From a virus: a DNA stretch of 64,000 nt. Both the position numbers and the translations under genes were made by a program. The stretch is taken from positions 49,067 through 113,066 of IMG/VR virus record IMGVR_UViG_3300050821_001858. One strand, written 5' to 3'. Of this stretch, positions 13,258-20,320 are shown piece after piece (position 1 is the first letter of the stretch; the number at the start of each line of letters is the position of its first letter). The notes under the pieces are model-generated. The model saw nothing but the letters and a program-made list of their open reading frames with translations. It was not told where the DNA came from and searched no databases.

Positions 13258-13617
13258 ATGAATTTAGATCAATATCAGCGCCTCTTTGTGATGTTAGAAC
13301 TAGTCTTACACGAACAAAGGGAGTTAAAGAAGATGGTAGTAGATTTTACAGCACTTATAAGCCAAGTTGCTAACACTGTTGGTGCAGAACAGTCAGCAAT
13401 TGTTGCAATTCAGGGTATCGCAGCAGAAATTCAGGCAGCAGTAGCTTCCGAAGATTCAGCAGCAGCAACCGAGATTGCATCTCTTGCATCTCAGCTTTCG
13501 GCTTCAGCTAATGCTCTAGCAGCAGCAGTTGCAACCACGGTTCCGGCTAACACTGTAAGTAACACTGTTGTTGCGAACACTGTTCCGGTTACCAATACCG
13601 CTCCGGTATCTAACTAA
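13258..13617 (+). CDS. Ala-rich coiled-coil protein with VANT/VSNT tail
   Basis: 119 residues: a helical N-terminal part (FVMLELVLHEQRELKKMV), a long Ala-rich stretch with heptad character (about 45-90), and a low-complexity tail of V-A-N-T, V-S-N-T and V-T-N-T units. The tail resembles the ends of both lysis enzymes and of the next gene. CGGAGGG precedes the ATG; a terminator follows. Possibly structural; no family recognised. Confidence 0.6.
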   Translation: MNLDQYQRLFVMLELVLHEQRELKKMVVDFTALISQVANTVGAEQSAIVAIQGIAAEIQAAVASEDSAAATEIASLASQLSASANALAAAVATTVPANTVSNTVVANTVPVTNTAPVSN

Positions 13618-13642
13618 TACGCCTTTCCAGGGCGTCGTGTTA

Positions 13643-13670
13643 GGGGGGCAGCAATGTCCCCCTTTCTTTT
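13643..13670 (+). terminator. Rho-independent terminator
   Basis: GGGGGGCA, short loop, TGTCCCCC followed by TTTCTTTT. Confidence 0.8.
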
Positions 13671-13685
13671 ATAAGGGAGATCAAG

Positions 13686-13877
13686 ATGCGAGATTTTCGT
13701 AGAGGAAGAGAATATGGGCGTGTTGAGATTGTGCAGGTTTCTGTTGCTAACACAGCCAATACTGCTAATACGACAAGTAACACTAGTACAACCACCAATC
13801 CTTTAGCTAACGTTGTAAATCAAGTAGCTAATGTGGGTAGTATCTTTTCAAGTTTAGGTAATCTATTCAAACGTTAA
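13686..13877 (+). CDS. 63-residue VANT-repeat protein
   Basis: Basic N-terminus (RDFRRGREYGR), then VANTANTANT and VNQVANVG units, and an amphipathic end SIFSSLGNLFKR that resembles the end of the M15 peptidase. GGGAGAT precedes the ATG. Confidence 0.5.
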   Translation: MRDFRRGREYGRVEIVQVSVANTANTANTTSNTSTTTNPLANVVNQVANVGSIFSSLGNLFKR

Positions 13878-13878
13878 T

Positions 13879-13969
13879 GCGCTTCGGTGTTGGACATGAG
13901 ATGGACTTATAAACCATTTTGCAGCGGACGGCTGTATCTAACTAGGTTCGAATCCTAGGAGGCGCACCA
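13879..13969 (+). tRNA. Atypical long tRNA, anticodon region TAT/ATA
   Basis: 91 nt, CCA encoded. Acceptor GCGCTTC/GAGGCGC, T arm CTAGGTTCGAATCCTAG, variable hairpin CAGC/GCTG. The anticodon stem ATGG/CCAT holds ACTTATAAA, so the anticodon is TAT (Ile) or ATA (Tyr). The D arm is reduced to TGT-TGG-ACA. Confidence 0.55.
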
Positions 13970-13976
13970 TTTTTCC

Positions 13977-14005
13977 TTGACTGGTAGGACTTAATCTGCT
14001 AGGAT
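13977..14005 (+). promoter_or_regulatory. Promoter of a leaderless gene
   Basis: TTGACT (13977-13982), 17 nt, TAGGAT (14000-14005). Only 6 nt separate the -10 from the ATG at 14012. Confidence 0.6.
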
Positions 14006-14011
14006 GGTATC

Positions 14012-14413
14012 ATGAAAGCTATGATGTCAATTGACCAATATGCTGATCCATTGCCCTTGTTGACAATGTTCGTGCATGGTTGCCCCCACAAGAGGGTTTA
14101 TCGTCCGTATCTTCAAAGGATGCGAGATGATTTCACACATTCGGCTCAGAGGCAACTTAAGTTGCCGTTCATCAAGAACGAGTATAATTCAGGTTATATG
14201 ATTGATTATCCTATCGATATTAACGTGGTCTATACTAATCCCATGAGTGAGGATATGGATCACTTGATGGAAGCATTGTATATGATCATGGATGGTCCTT
14301 CAGGTTCTTTGAAGGGTCCTTCAGTTCTAAAGGATGATCGATTGATCAAAGGTTTTTCTTGTCGGATATATTATCCCGAAGATAAAACCAAACGTGAAAC
14401 GGAGAGATGGTAA
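14012..14413 (+). CDS. RusA-like Holliday junction resolvase
   Basis: 133 residues. The C-terminal half fits the RusA pattern: a strand INVVYTNP, D-x-D-H-L-x-E-A-L (acidic residues for Mg), MDG, KDDRLIKGF and a final strand CRIYYPED. RusA dimers resolve branched DNA before packaging. The promoter's -10 lies 6 nt before the ATG with no ribosome site, suggesting a leaderless mRNA. The next gene overlaps by TAATG. Confidence 0.6.
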   Translation: MKAMMSIDQYADPLPLLTMFVHGCPHKRVYRPYLQRMRDDFTHSAQRQLKLPFIKNEYNSGYMIDYPIDINVVYTNPMSEDMDHLMEALYMIMDGPSGSLKGPSVLKDDRLIKGFSCRIYYPEDKTKRETERW

Positions 14414-14583
14414 TGGTAACATATGTTTATATTTTAGTATTCTGTGTTGCCACCAACTTTGCATCTTGTCAACCGATTAAAGTTTTTGCACATAGTTCGG
14501 GTTGTGTTGCAGAGATAAAATCTAATCCTATTTCAAGACACGGATACTATGATTGTTTTGAATTACAAGTACATGAGGATTAA
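14413..14583 (+). CDS. Small exported Cys-containing protein
   Basis: 56 residues with an N-terminal signal-like hydrophobic stretch (VYILVFCVATNFA) then four further Cys-spaced polar segments (SCQP, SSGCVAEI, YYDCFELQ). Similar in layout to the proteins at 21894 and 22218. Function unknown. Confidence 0.5.
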   Translation: MVTYVYILVFCVATNFASCQPIKVFAHSSGCVAEIKSNPISRHGYYDCFELQVHED

Positions 14584-14585
14584 TT

Positions 14586-14777
14586 ATGGGTTCAACATCA
14601 GCAGCAAAAAAGCGTTCCGACGCTTATCAATTTGGAGAACAAGCACGACATTTTTTCAAGACGTTTAATGGTAACAGGTTAGCCCAAGATGGTAAGCCTG
14701 TTCCTCACCCTAATGATCTTGAACAACGTAAACGTTTTCCAGAACGTAAACCTAAGAAAGCAAAACAGGAAGGTTAA
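14586..14777 (+). CDS. 63-residue basic protein
   Basis: Very basic C-terminus (RKRFPERKPKKAKQEG). Its TAA is nucleotides 8-10 of tRNA-Ser(CGA). Unknown function. Confidence 0.5.
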   Translation: MGSTSAAKKRSDAYQFGEQARHFFKTFNGNRLAQDGKPVPHPNDLEQRKRFPERKPKKAKQEG

Positions 14778-14854
14778 GTCGCCAGGGAGCGACCACGGCT
14801 TCGAACACCGTAGGTACCTAACGGTATAGGATTCGAGTTCCTCGCCTTCCACCA
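14768..14854 (+). tRNA. tRNA-Ser(CGA)
   Basis: 87 nt class II, CCA encoded. Acceptor GGAAGGT/GCCTTCC, D stem GTCG/CGAC, anticodon stem ACGG/CCGT with inner loop TTCGAAC and one C-A mismatch, variable hairpin TACC/GGTA. Confidence 0.82.
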
Positions 14855-14862
14855 TTTTTTCC

Positions 14863-14891
14863 TTGACAATTCAAGGAAACTCTGATACATT
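14863..14891 (+). promoter_or_regulatory. Sigma70-type promoter before tRNA-His
   Basis: TTGACA (14863-14868), 17 nt, TACATT (14886-14891), ending 8 nt before the tRNA. Confidence 0.55.
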
Positions 14892-14898
14892 CCATTAT

Positions 14899-14973
14899 GC
14901 TAGCGACCAAGGATTTGGGACCTCGGCTGTGAACCGGGCGTAAGTTGTGGCTTGACTCCACCCGCTAGTACCA
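14899..14973 (+). tRNA. tRNA-His(GTG)
   Basis: 75 nt, CCA encoded. Acceptor GCTAGCG/CGCTAGT, anticodon stem CTCGG/CCGGG with loop CTGTGAA; T loop CTTGACT departs from TTCGANN. Confidence 0.88.
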
Positions 14974-15000
14974 TTTTTCTCAAACCATGGAGTATATATT

Positions 15001-15258
15001 ATGACTATTACTGTTGCTGATTTGGTTCCGGGAGCGTTTTTGGTTAACGTCAATAATGATATTTTGGTTATTCTTGGACCGTCATCCAAAAAAGAAAATC
15101 ATCTGAAGGCTCTTCTTGTTGATAATTTGGGTGTTGAAGTTTCTCGATTTGAGATTAGTCATCTCGTTGAGGCTCTTAATACGAGTGAGATGCGTTTAGT
15201 TGATCTTGAGGAAGGGGAAAACGATATGCAGGAAGTATCAGAAACGGAAAAGGTTTAA
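15001..15258 (+). CDS. 85-residue protein, unknown function
   Basis: GGAGTATATATT precedes the ATG. N-terminal part reads like a small beta-barrel (VADLVPGAFLVNVNNDILVILG), with an acidic C-terminus. Confidence 0.55.
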   Translation: MTITVADLVPGAFLVNVNNDILVILGPSSKKENHLKALLVDNLGVEVSRFEISHLVEALNTSEMRLVDLEEGENDMQEVSETEKV

Positions 15259-15267
15259 TATAATAAA

Positions 15268-15355
15268 GGAAGGATGTGTGAGTGGTTTAAACAGCTACCC
15301 TGGAAAGGTAGTATACCGAGAGGTATCGTCGGTTCGAATCCGACTTCTTCCGCCA
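15268..15355 (+). tRNA. tRNA-Ser(GGA)
   Basis: 88 nt class II, CCA encoded. Anticodon stem CTACC/GGTAG with loop CTGGAAA; variable arm ATACCGAGAGGTAT; T stem GTCGG/CCGAC. Confidence 0.95.
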
Positions 15356-15366
15356 TTTAATAGAAT

Positions 15367-15454
15367 GGATAGTTGGCAGAGTGGATGATCGCACTTGTCT
15401 TGAAAACAAGCGTACCGAGAGGTACCGTGGGTTCGAATCCTACACTATCCGCCA
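15367..15454 (+). tRNA. tRNA-Ser(TGA)
   Basis: 88 nt class II, CCA encoded. Acceptor GGATAGT/ACTATCC, anticodon stem CTTGT/ACAAG with loop CTTGAAA; variable arm GTACCGAGAGGTAC. Confidence 0.95.
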
Positions 15455-15471
15455 TTTAAAAGAGACGTGAG

Positions 15472-16074
15472 ATGTTATTATATCATGGAACAAGTAAGAA
15501 ATTGGTTGATGATATTTTGAAAGAAGGTTTGAAACCTCGGGGAGAAGATAAAGGTAACTGGTACGTAAATAACATACCAAGCCATCCCGATTTAATATAC
15601 CTAACTGATCAGAAATGGCTAACGTATTTTTACGCTCTTAATTGTGCGGTTAATACAATGTCAAATGGAGGGTGTCTTCTTACAATTGATACTGAATTTC
15701 TTGACGAAGATAAGTTTCGGATTGACGAAAATTACTACACCGAAATTGAATTGGATCGAACAAATGCTACTAATAAGGCTGTTCCTTTTGAAATACGATA
15801 TGATCAATTAGATAGAATAGCATCAGATAAACGTTGGAAAGAATCGTTATCTGTATGTAATGCTTGTTCTTTTAAAGGGGTCATTCCTCCGACAGCTATT
15901 ATAAGTACTGATTATGTCGATAATGAATGGAATCCTCTTTTTAGAAAAGAGTTTGTGGCTTCTTCAGATGTAGAAGCTAATTTAGCAACAATTAAAGTTG
16001 TTTTGGACACTACAGGAGTTTTCATAAATACCAACACAGGTGAATGCTGTTGGGAAGATAGAATTTCAACTTGA
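15472..16074 (+). CDS. ADP-ribosyltransferase-fold-like protein
   Basis: 200 residues. LLYHGTSKKLVDDILKEGL at the N-terminus matches the H-G-T motif that opens ART-like folds (KptA/Tpt1, PARP, DarT relatives), and DLIYLTDQ a little later resembles their second NAD-site strand. The catalytic third residue is not clear. KptA-type enzymes remove RNA 2'-phosphates and DarT/ART types modify nucleic acid or protein; which applies is unknown. It lies within the tRNA array, between tRNA-Ser and tRNA-Met. Fold assignment is from motif only. Confidence 0.5.
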   Translation: MLLYHGTSKKLVDDILKEGLKPRGEDKGNWYVNNIPSHPDLIYLTDQKWLTYFYALNCAVNTMSNGGCLLTIDTEFLDEDKFRIDENYYTEIELDRTNATNKAVPFEIRYDQLDRIASDKRWKESLSVCNACSFKGVIPPTAIISTDYVDNEWNPLFRKEFVASSDVEANLATIKVVLDTTGVFINTNTGECCWEDRIST

Positions 16075-16131
16075 CCACGGATGTACTGGCAAGTTAGTTG
16101 GGGAGTTGGAAGCCCTTACAAACCGTTTATA

Positions 16132-16207
16132 GCGCGGACAAGCTTCGGTAGGCTGGCATGTCTCATAAGCATGTGTAAAGTGGGTTCGACCCCCACCTGC
16201 GCAACCA
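16132..16207 (+). tRNA. tRNA-Met(CAT), copy 1
   Basis: 76 nt ending CCA. Anticodon stem CATGT/GCATG with loop CTCATAA, T arm GTGGGTTCGACCCCCAC, acceptor about GCGCGG/CTGCGC. Initiator, elongator or Ile2 type not decided. Confidence 0.85.
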
Positions 16208-16223
16208 AAATAAAGGATATATC

Positions 16224-16454
16224 ATGTATGATGTAGGTTTCAATTGGAAATCTGAGTTTAAGAATGAGATGATATATATTCCTCCAAAAATAAAGAGACA
16301 CATAACAATAAAATATCGATTACCGTTTGAAACAGGTTGTGCTTCTTGGAGATGGTATCATAAGTTTCTTCATACACACGAAGATAAAATGATATTTCCT
16401 GTTATGTGTGATACAAATGAAATCCTTATGGAAAAAGGATTGGTAATGTGTTAA
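16224..16454 (+). CDS. 76-residue protein, unknown function
   Basis: AAGGATATATC precedes the ATG. Aromatic/basic, with CASWRWYHKF; otherwise featureless. Possibly of the mini-protein set. Confidence 0.5.
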   Translation: MYDVGFNWKSEFKNEMIYIPPKIKRHITIKYRLPFETGCASWRWYHKFLHTHEDKMIFPVMCDTNEILMEKGLVMC

Positions 16455-16463
16455 AAGGAGAGT

Positions 16464-16721
16464 ATGATGAAGTGGTTTATGCTTGAAGGAAAGTATTGCG
16501 TTTTGTTTTATATCATGATGGCAATCTGCTTCCAGATGGGTTATTTGTCTGGCATTGGTTTCCTCACAGTTTTATCATCGATCCTTTGGACTGTGGTTAT
16601 CCTTTTTGGATGTGTATTGTTATCGTCCTATCTTATGGTTTTAGATTATAAGAAATATCGAGCAGCGCAAATTCTTGCGGCTCAAGAGGAACGGGATTTA
16701 AAAGAGCAGGCGGGAGAATAA
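16464..16721 (+). CDS. Two-TM membrane protein
   Basis: 85 residues, membrane segments about 10-30 and 34-56, then a cytoplasmic basic/acidic tail (DYKKYRAAQILAAQEERD). AAGGAGAGT precedes the ATG. Unknown function; holin-like topology. Confidence 0.6.
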   Translation: MMKWFMLEGKYCVLFYIMMAICFQMGYLSGIGFLTVLSSILWTVVILFGCVLLSSYLMVLDYKKYRAAQILAAQEERDLKEQAGE

Positions 16722-16723
16722 TA

Positions 16724-17380
16724 ATGCGTAAGATTTTGGAGATATCGCAGGCAGAGGGCGGGGAAGACTCCCGTTTATTTGCGCACGACCTTTTTAATGC
16801 CTATCGTAAGCTATGCGAGCGCATGGGTTGAAGAGGTACCCCCGTAGGGGAACTTATTTTACAGATTGACAACTGTGATGATCGCATATACAATGAGATC
16901 GGTGGTCATCGAATTCAACGTGTCCCCCCGACAGAAAGACGGGGACGTGTTCATACGTCTACTGTTACAGTGTCGGTGACTGATGAATTGAAAAATGACT
17001 TTAAGATCAATGAGAAGGATTTGAAAGTTGACTGGTTTTCGGGGTCCGGTAAAGGCGGCCAACATCGTAATAAACATCAAAACTCCTGTAGACTTACTCA
17101 CATACCTACAGGAATTACTCAAAAAGCCGAAGCTAGAGATCGACAAACGTCTTATCGCGAAGCATTTCAGGCATTATCTTCACTTCTACAATCTAGCCGG
17201 GCGTATCAGGCGACCGTTAGCCAAAGCAACATTCGACGGGACCAGATGGGCAGTGGAATGCGCGGTGACAAAAGAAGAACCTATCGCTTCCAAGATAACA
17301 TTGTAACGGATCATGAATTAGGTACAAAGAGTACTTGTATTGATCTAATGAATGGAAAGTTTGAAAAGATATGGTCATAA
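16724..17380 (+). CDS. RF1-like peptide chain release factor with in-frame UGA at codon 36
   Basis: Reading through TGA at 16829-16831 gives 218 codons homologous to RF1 domains 2-4 without domain 1. Before the TGA: the LEISQAEGGEDSRLFAHDL segment; after it: GGHRIQRVPPTERRGRVHTS (P-P-T at the RF1 PxT codon-recognition site) and SGSGKGGQHRNKHQNSC with the catalytic GGQ. The TGA falls where RFs have Trp (ERMG-W), and both sides are in the same frame, so UGA readthrough or a disabling mutation, not an RF2-style +1 shift, is indicated. RF1 does not read UGA, so expression would depend on host RF2. It could alternatively be expressed only from a later start. GGGAGAATA precedes the ATG; the next gene overlaps by 10 nt. 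Confidence 0.75.
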
Positions 17381-17550
17381 CACATGAATATTATGAGACA
17401 GAGAATGTCAAAGAACGTGCACTTGATGTATTATTGAATGTATTAGGAGCGAATATCTATAGGTCTATAGGACGTATCTTTCCTATTGTTCCTGACATGT
17501 ATTCTTATAATCATTATGTTACTATAATAGAAGAAATAATGCGGGTATAG
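17371..17550 (+). CDS. 59-residue small protein (mini-protein set)
   Basis: ATG lies inside the end of the release factor gene. Helical and Tyr-rich, ending VTIIEEIMRV. Its TAG is nucleotides 8-10 of tRNA-Gly(GCC). Confidence 0.5.
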   Translation: MVITHEYYETENVKERALDVLLNVLGANIYRSIGRIFPIVPDMYSYNHYVTIIEEIMRV

Positions 17551-17615
17551 CATAACGGTTTATGTGCCTGATTGCCAATCAAGCGTAGTGGGTCCGACTC
17601 CCTCTGCCCGCACCA
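17541..17615 (+). tRNA. tRNA-Gly(GCC)
   Basis: 75 nt, CCA encoded. Acceptor GCGGGTA/TGCCCGC, loop TTGCCAA on stem CCTGA/TCAAG, T loop TCCGACT. Confidence 0.9.
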
Positions 17616-17625
17616 ATTTTACCCC

Positions 17626-17654
17626 TTGACAACATGAAAGTAATGAGGTAGATT
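17626..17654 (+). promoter_or_regulatory. Promoter of a leaderless gene
   Basis: TTGACA (17626-17631), 17 nt, TAGATT (17649-17654), then 6 nt to the ATG at 17661. Confidence 0.6.
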
Positions 17655-17660
17655 GCAAAA

Positions 17661-17831
17661 ATGTCTGAAGAAGCGAGAGATATGAATAACTACAAGCCTT
17701 ACAGGACGAAGGCTCAGAAAGCTGAAGCCCGTCGTCTAGCCGTCAAGATTGACGGTCGTTGGGTGTCGTCTGCCCCTGTTTCGCGTCATGCGAGCAAGGA
17801 ATTAACCATTGATGTACCGGAGGAAAAGTAA
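17661..17831 (+). CDS. 56-residue basic protein, leaderless start
   Basis: MSEEARDMNNYKPYR then RTKAQKAEARRL, basic and soluble. No ribosome site; the promoter ends 6 nt before the ATG. Linked to the next gene by TAATG. Confidence 0.5.
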   Translation: MSEEARDMNNYKPYRTKAQKAEARRLAVKIDGRWVSSAPVSRHASKELTIDVPEEK

Positions 17832-18049
17832 TGTCGGAAATGGCATGCCCCGCTGAAAAACTCAAGTGGGGCGACGAGGTTCGGCTTAAGACCGATGAAA
17901 AGTCCAAGGGTTTGATCGTTGATGTGCAGAAAGATGCCACAACGGGTAAGCCGGATTATTTTGAGGTTGACTGGAAAACCGGTCAAAAGACGATGATTTA
18001 TCACAAGGATCAACTGCTTCTTTTGAAGCCTTCGTTTGATAGGAGCTAA
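17831..18049 (+). CDS. 72-residue small beta-barrel-like protein
   Basis: The sequence (LKWGDEVRLKTDEKSKGLIVDVQ...YFEVDWKTGQ) has the spacing of an SH3/KOW-like barrel. Function unknown; begins on the previous stop. Confidence 0.5.
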   Translation: MSEMACPAEKLKWGDEVRLKTDEKSKGLIVDVQKDATTGKPDYFEVDWKTGQKTMIYHKDQLLLLKPSFDRS

Positions 18050-18050
18050 C

Positions 18051-18290
18051 ATGTTCCGCATGTTAATACGATACTTCAAAGAGTACATTGGTTATTATCG
18101 TCCTAGTCGTGTCGATATGATCATCAATAGATCGATCCAGGCAAAGATTGATCCGAATTTGTTTAAAGACTTTGTTGAGGAAATGCAAAAGCTTCAAGTG
18201 CCGCCTGTGCATATGGCAGCTACACATAAACCGCGTTTCACATCGAGTGATGGTGTGATGACCGATTTGGTCACTGGTGAAGTTTTGTAA
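18051..18290 (+). CDS. 79-residue protein, unknown function
   Basis: ATG after TAGGAGCTAAC. N-terminal amphipathic basic helix (MFRMLIRYFKEYIG), C-terminus SSDGVMTDLVTGEVL. No family recognised. Confidence 0.5.
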   Translation: MFRMLIRYFKEYIGYYRPSRVDMIINRSIQAKIDPNLFKDFVEEMQKLQVPPVHMAATHKPRFTSSDGVMTDLVTGEVL

Positions 18291-18294
18291 TTCT

Positions 18295-18369
18295 GGGGGT
18301 TTCTTCTATCGGCTAGGAACCTCGCTTCTCAAGCGAGTAAGACGGGTCCGACTCCCGTAACCCCTACCA
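18295..18369 (+). tRNA. tRNA-Glu(CTC)
   Basis: 75 nt, CCA encoded. Acceptor GGGGGTT/AACCCCT, anticodon stem CTCGC/GCGAG with loop TTCTCAA. D and T arms resemble tRNA-Glu(TTC) at 8092. Confidence 0.93.
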
Positions 18370-18382
18370 AGGTTAAGGAAAG

Positions 18383-18649
18383 ATGAACGACGTGTTTGTG
18401 AAAACTTTCATTATGGGACGTATGTTGGACAAGATAGTGGAATTTGTTCCATTGTCTGAAAGACAACTGCTATTGATTACTAATCAACCGCCCCCTAATT
18501 TTATTCAATCTAGGGCTCCTAATAAGGTTATATTTCTTTCTCAAGGAGGAAAGATAAACATCATACCGACTGGCATGATCCAACATTGGACCTGGGCTGG
18601 TTCGAGGGCTCTAAAAGCTTATACAACAAAATGGTTTGCGTATGAATGA
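18383..18649 (+). CDS. 88-residue protein, unknown function
   Basis: AAGGAAAG precedes the ATG. Middle part ITNQPPPNFIQSRAPNKVIFLSQ; no family recognised. Overlaps the phosphatase gene by 8 nt. Confidence 0.5.
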   Translation: MNDVFVKTFIMGRMLDKIVEFVPLSERQLLLITNQPPPNFIQSRAPNKVIFLSQGGKINIIPTGMIQHWTWAGSRALKAYTTKWFAYE

Positions 18650-19337
18650 TCTAACTGTAAAGAATTTTACGTATGTGGTCGGAGATATCCATGGGATGTA
18701 TGGCCAGATGCATCAATTGGTCGAGGCTTGTCTGGGACATGCCAAACATTATTCAATGCATCCGAAATTTGTATTTCTTGGAGATTATATTGACCGCGGA
18801 CCAAAGTCAAAAGAAGTTATCCAATACTTAATCGATTTCCCCCATGATAAAGTTTGTCTCATGGGAAACCATGAAGATATGTGTCTTGATTGGGGTAATC
18901 AGAGTATGTGGAGAAATAACGGTGGTATGAAGACCGAAGAATCATACCTACCGCAAGGTAGGGTATTGGATGAACATAGAGAATGGATGCGTCGCCTACC
19001 CCTTATTCATGAGGATGCACACCGCATTTATGTTCATGCTGGTTTAAATGATCAATGGTCATTAAAAGAACAGGTAAGAAAGGATATGCTTTGGATTAGA
19101 AATGCTTTCCTTTTGTCTGATCATGATTGGGGTAAACTTGTGGTTCATGGGCACATGCCCTACGATCCTAAAGATTTCCCTCAGTGGGGAATTGATAAGG
19201 TTCGTCTTAATCTTGATACTGCTTGTGTGTATGGTGGTTCTTTGACCGCTGCCTTCTTTAATGATGAACAGCGTAATCCCATCGGATACATTCAAGTTGA
19301 AGCTGATAACGTCAACAAGTATACTCAAGGAGTATAG
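18642..19337 (+). CDS. Serine/threonine (PPP-type) protein phosphatase
   Basis: 231 residues, lambda-phosphatase type. The metal-binding PPP signatures are all present: GDIHG (14-18), GDYIDRG (47-53), GNHE, and VHGH near residue 165. Two metal ions hydrolyse phosphoserine/threonine, and in this subgroup sometimes phosphotyrosine or cyclic nucleotides. The substrate is unknown; phages use such enzymes to alter host phosphorylation. A second, distinct metallophosphoesterase is at 26911. Confidence 0.92.
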   Translation: MNDLTVKNFTYVVGDIHGMYGQMHQLVEACLGHAKHYSMHPKFVFLGDYIDRGPKSKEVIQYLIDFPHDKVCLMGNHEDMCLDWGNQSMWRNNGGMKTEESYLPQGRVLDEHREWMRRLPLIHEDAHRIYVHAGLNDQWSLKEQVRKDMLWIRNAFLLSDHDWGKLVVHGHMPYDPKDFPQWGIDKVRLNLDTACVYGGSLTAAFFNDEQRNPIGYIQVEADNVNKYTQGV

Positions 19338-19338
19338 A

Positions 19339-19479
19339 ATGGACACCGCAGTTCTTAATAAAGTTGATCAAGAATTTGAATATCGTAAGAAGCGTATCAT
19401 TGATGATTTGCGTCGTCGGGGTCGTTCCGAAGAAGATATTCAAGCCCATTTGAAATGGATGGAAGAAAACCGAGATTAA
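19339..19479 (+). CDS. 46-residue charged helical peptide
   Basis: AAGGAGTATAG precedes the ATG. Highly charged (FEYRKKRIIDDLRRRGRSEEDI), probably one long helix. Lies directly upstream of the RNase P RNA. Confidence 0.5.
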   Translation: MDTAVLNKVDQEFEYRKKRIIDDLRRRGRSEEDIQAHLKWMEENRD

Positions 19480-19506
19480 TACGTATACTACCTCTGCGTA
19501 TTAAAG

Positions 19507-19865
19507 TTATAGACGGACTATCGCTGTACACCTATATGGGCTACCTTCGGGTACTGTACAGAGGAAAGTCGGGGCTGCACACGAAACCGTACAAGGTAAC
19601 ACCTTGGTATTCATAACTGCCACGCTTTTATGAATGACGATTAGAGCAACAGAAAATATGTATGCTTTATATACATGCCTAGATAGAGTGGGATAAACTT
19701 GTATATAAAGGCGTAGTGAAATTGGCAATCTCTACGGGCAGCAATCCCTAATAGGTCACTAGCCTTCGTGGGCGTTACGGTGACGGGTCGGGAGCTAGAG
19801 GGTAATCGCGAGGTTACTCCCAGATAAATGATAGTACTTGACAGAACCCCGCTTATAGTCTATAA
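19507..19865 (+). ncRNA. rnpB: RNase P RNA (catalytic M1-like RNA)
   Basis: About 359 nt. P1 closes the ends perfectly: TTATAGAC (19507-19514) with GTCTATAA (19858-19865). The universally conserved blocks are in order: GAGGAAAGTCGGGGCT (19561), AGAGCAACAGAAAATA (19643), and AGATAAATGATAG...GACAGAACCCCGCTTATAG (19823-19857), the classic 3' block. P3-like hairpin TACC-TTCG-GGTA sits at about 19542. The L15-like segment reads GGGATAAAC rather than the usual GGTAAAC, which could change pairing with the tRNA 3' CCA. No promoter is obvious just upstream. RNase P removes 5' leaders of tRNAs; a protein subunit gene is not seen in the window, so the host RnpA may be used. Confidence 0.95.
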
Positions 19866-19908
19866 TGCTACTACCTTAGAATGACCATGATATTGAACGT
19901 AACAATTT

Positions 19909-19931
19909 GGGGCAGTTGGTCGAGCCCCCCT
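19909..19931 (+). terminator. Hairpin downstream of the RNase P RNA
   Basis: GGGGC, 10-nt loop, GCCCC, but only a weak T run after it. Possible 3' boundary. Confidence 0.35.
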
Positions 19932-19948
19932 TGAATTAAAGGTGATAT

Positions 19949-20140
19949 ATGAAGATTAATCTATTTGCTGCTGCTTTTCTTGTTACCATGGCTTTATTGA
20001 TTTTTAAAGCATTAGGTTATATTACCATTGGATGGTTTTGGGTATTCTTGCCCCTTATCATTGGATTTGGATTTTGGATTTTGGTTTTGTTCTTTTGGAT
20101 TGGAATATTTATTTTGGCTGCTATCTTTAGTAAAGATTAA
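19949..20140 (+). CDS. Two-TM membrane protein
   Basis: 63 residues, almost entirely hydrophobic (segments about 4-24 and 28-58) with a short SKD tail. Unknown function. Confidence 0.55.
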   Translation: MKINLFAAAFLVTMALLIFKALGYITIGWFWVFLPLIIGFGFWILVLFFWIGIFILAAIFSKD

Positions 20141-20141
20141 T

Positions 20142-20222
20142 GCACGCATAACCCCCTCGTCTTCGAAACGAGAGAAAGGTAACTGGATGTAAATGGGGGT
20201 TCGAATCCCTCTGCGTGCTCCA
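20142..20222 (+). tRNA. tRNA-Arg(TCG) lacking a D arm
   Basis: 81 nt, CCA encoded. Acceptor GCACGCA/TGCGTGC, anticodon stem CTCGT/ACGAG with loop CTTCGAA, T arm GGGGGTTCGAATCCCTC. Only about 6 nt (TAACCC) lie between acceptor and anticodon stem, and about 22 nt (with GTAACTGGATGTAAAT) lie between anticodon and T arms. Confidence 0.75.
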
Positions 20223-20223
20223 T

Positions 20224-20301
20224 GGTTTCTTAGCTCAGTTGGAATAGAGCATCGCCCTGCGAAGGCGAAGGTCATCGGTTCGAGTCCGATAGAAACCTCC
20301 A
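20224..20301 (+). tRNA. tRNA-Arg(GCG)
   Basis: 78 nt, CCA encoded. Acceptor GGTTTCT/AGAAACC, anticodon stem TCGCC/GGCGA with loop CTGCGAA, canonical D and T arms. Confidence 0.93.
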
Positions 20302-20320
20302 TTTTATAAAGGGAGATGAT

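Noticed and set aside
16078-16131. Possible 5' tRNA half before tRNA-Met
   Set aside because: No convincing D or anticodon stem and no matching 3' half.
16818-16835. RF2-style programmed +1 frameshift at the UGA
   Set aside because: The frame before and after the UGA is the same, and the protein is RF1-like (PPT motif); no CTT-TGA slippery site.
19839-19866. TTGACA followed by TATAAT-like sequence
   Set aside because: It is the conserved 3' block and P1 of the RNase P RNA, not a promoter.
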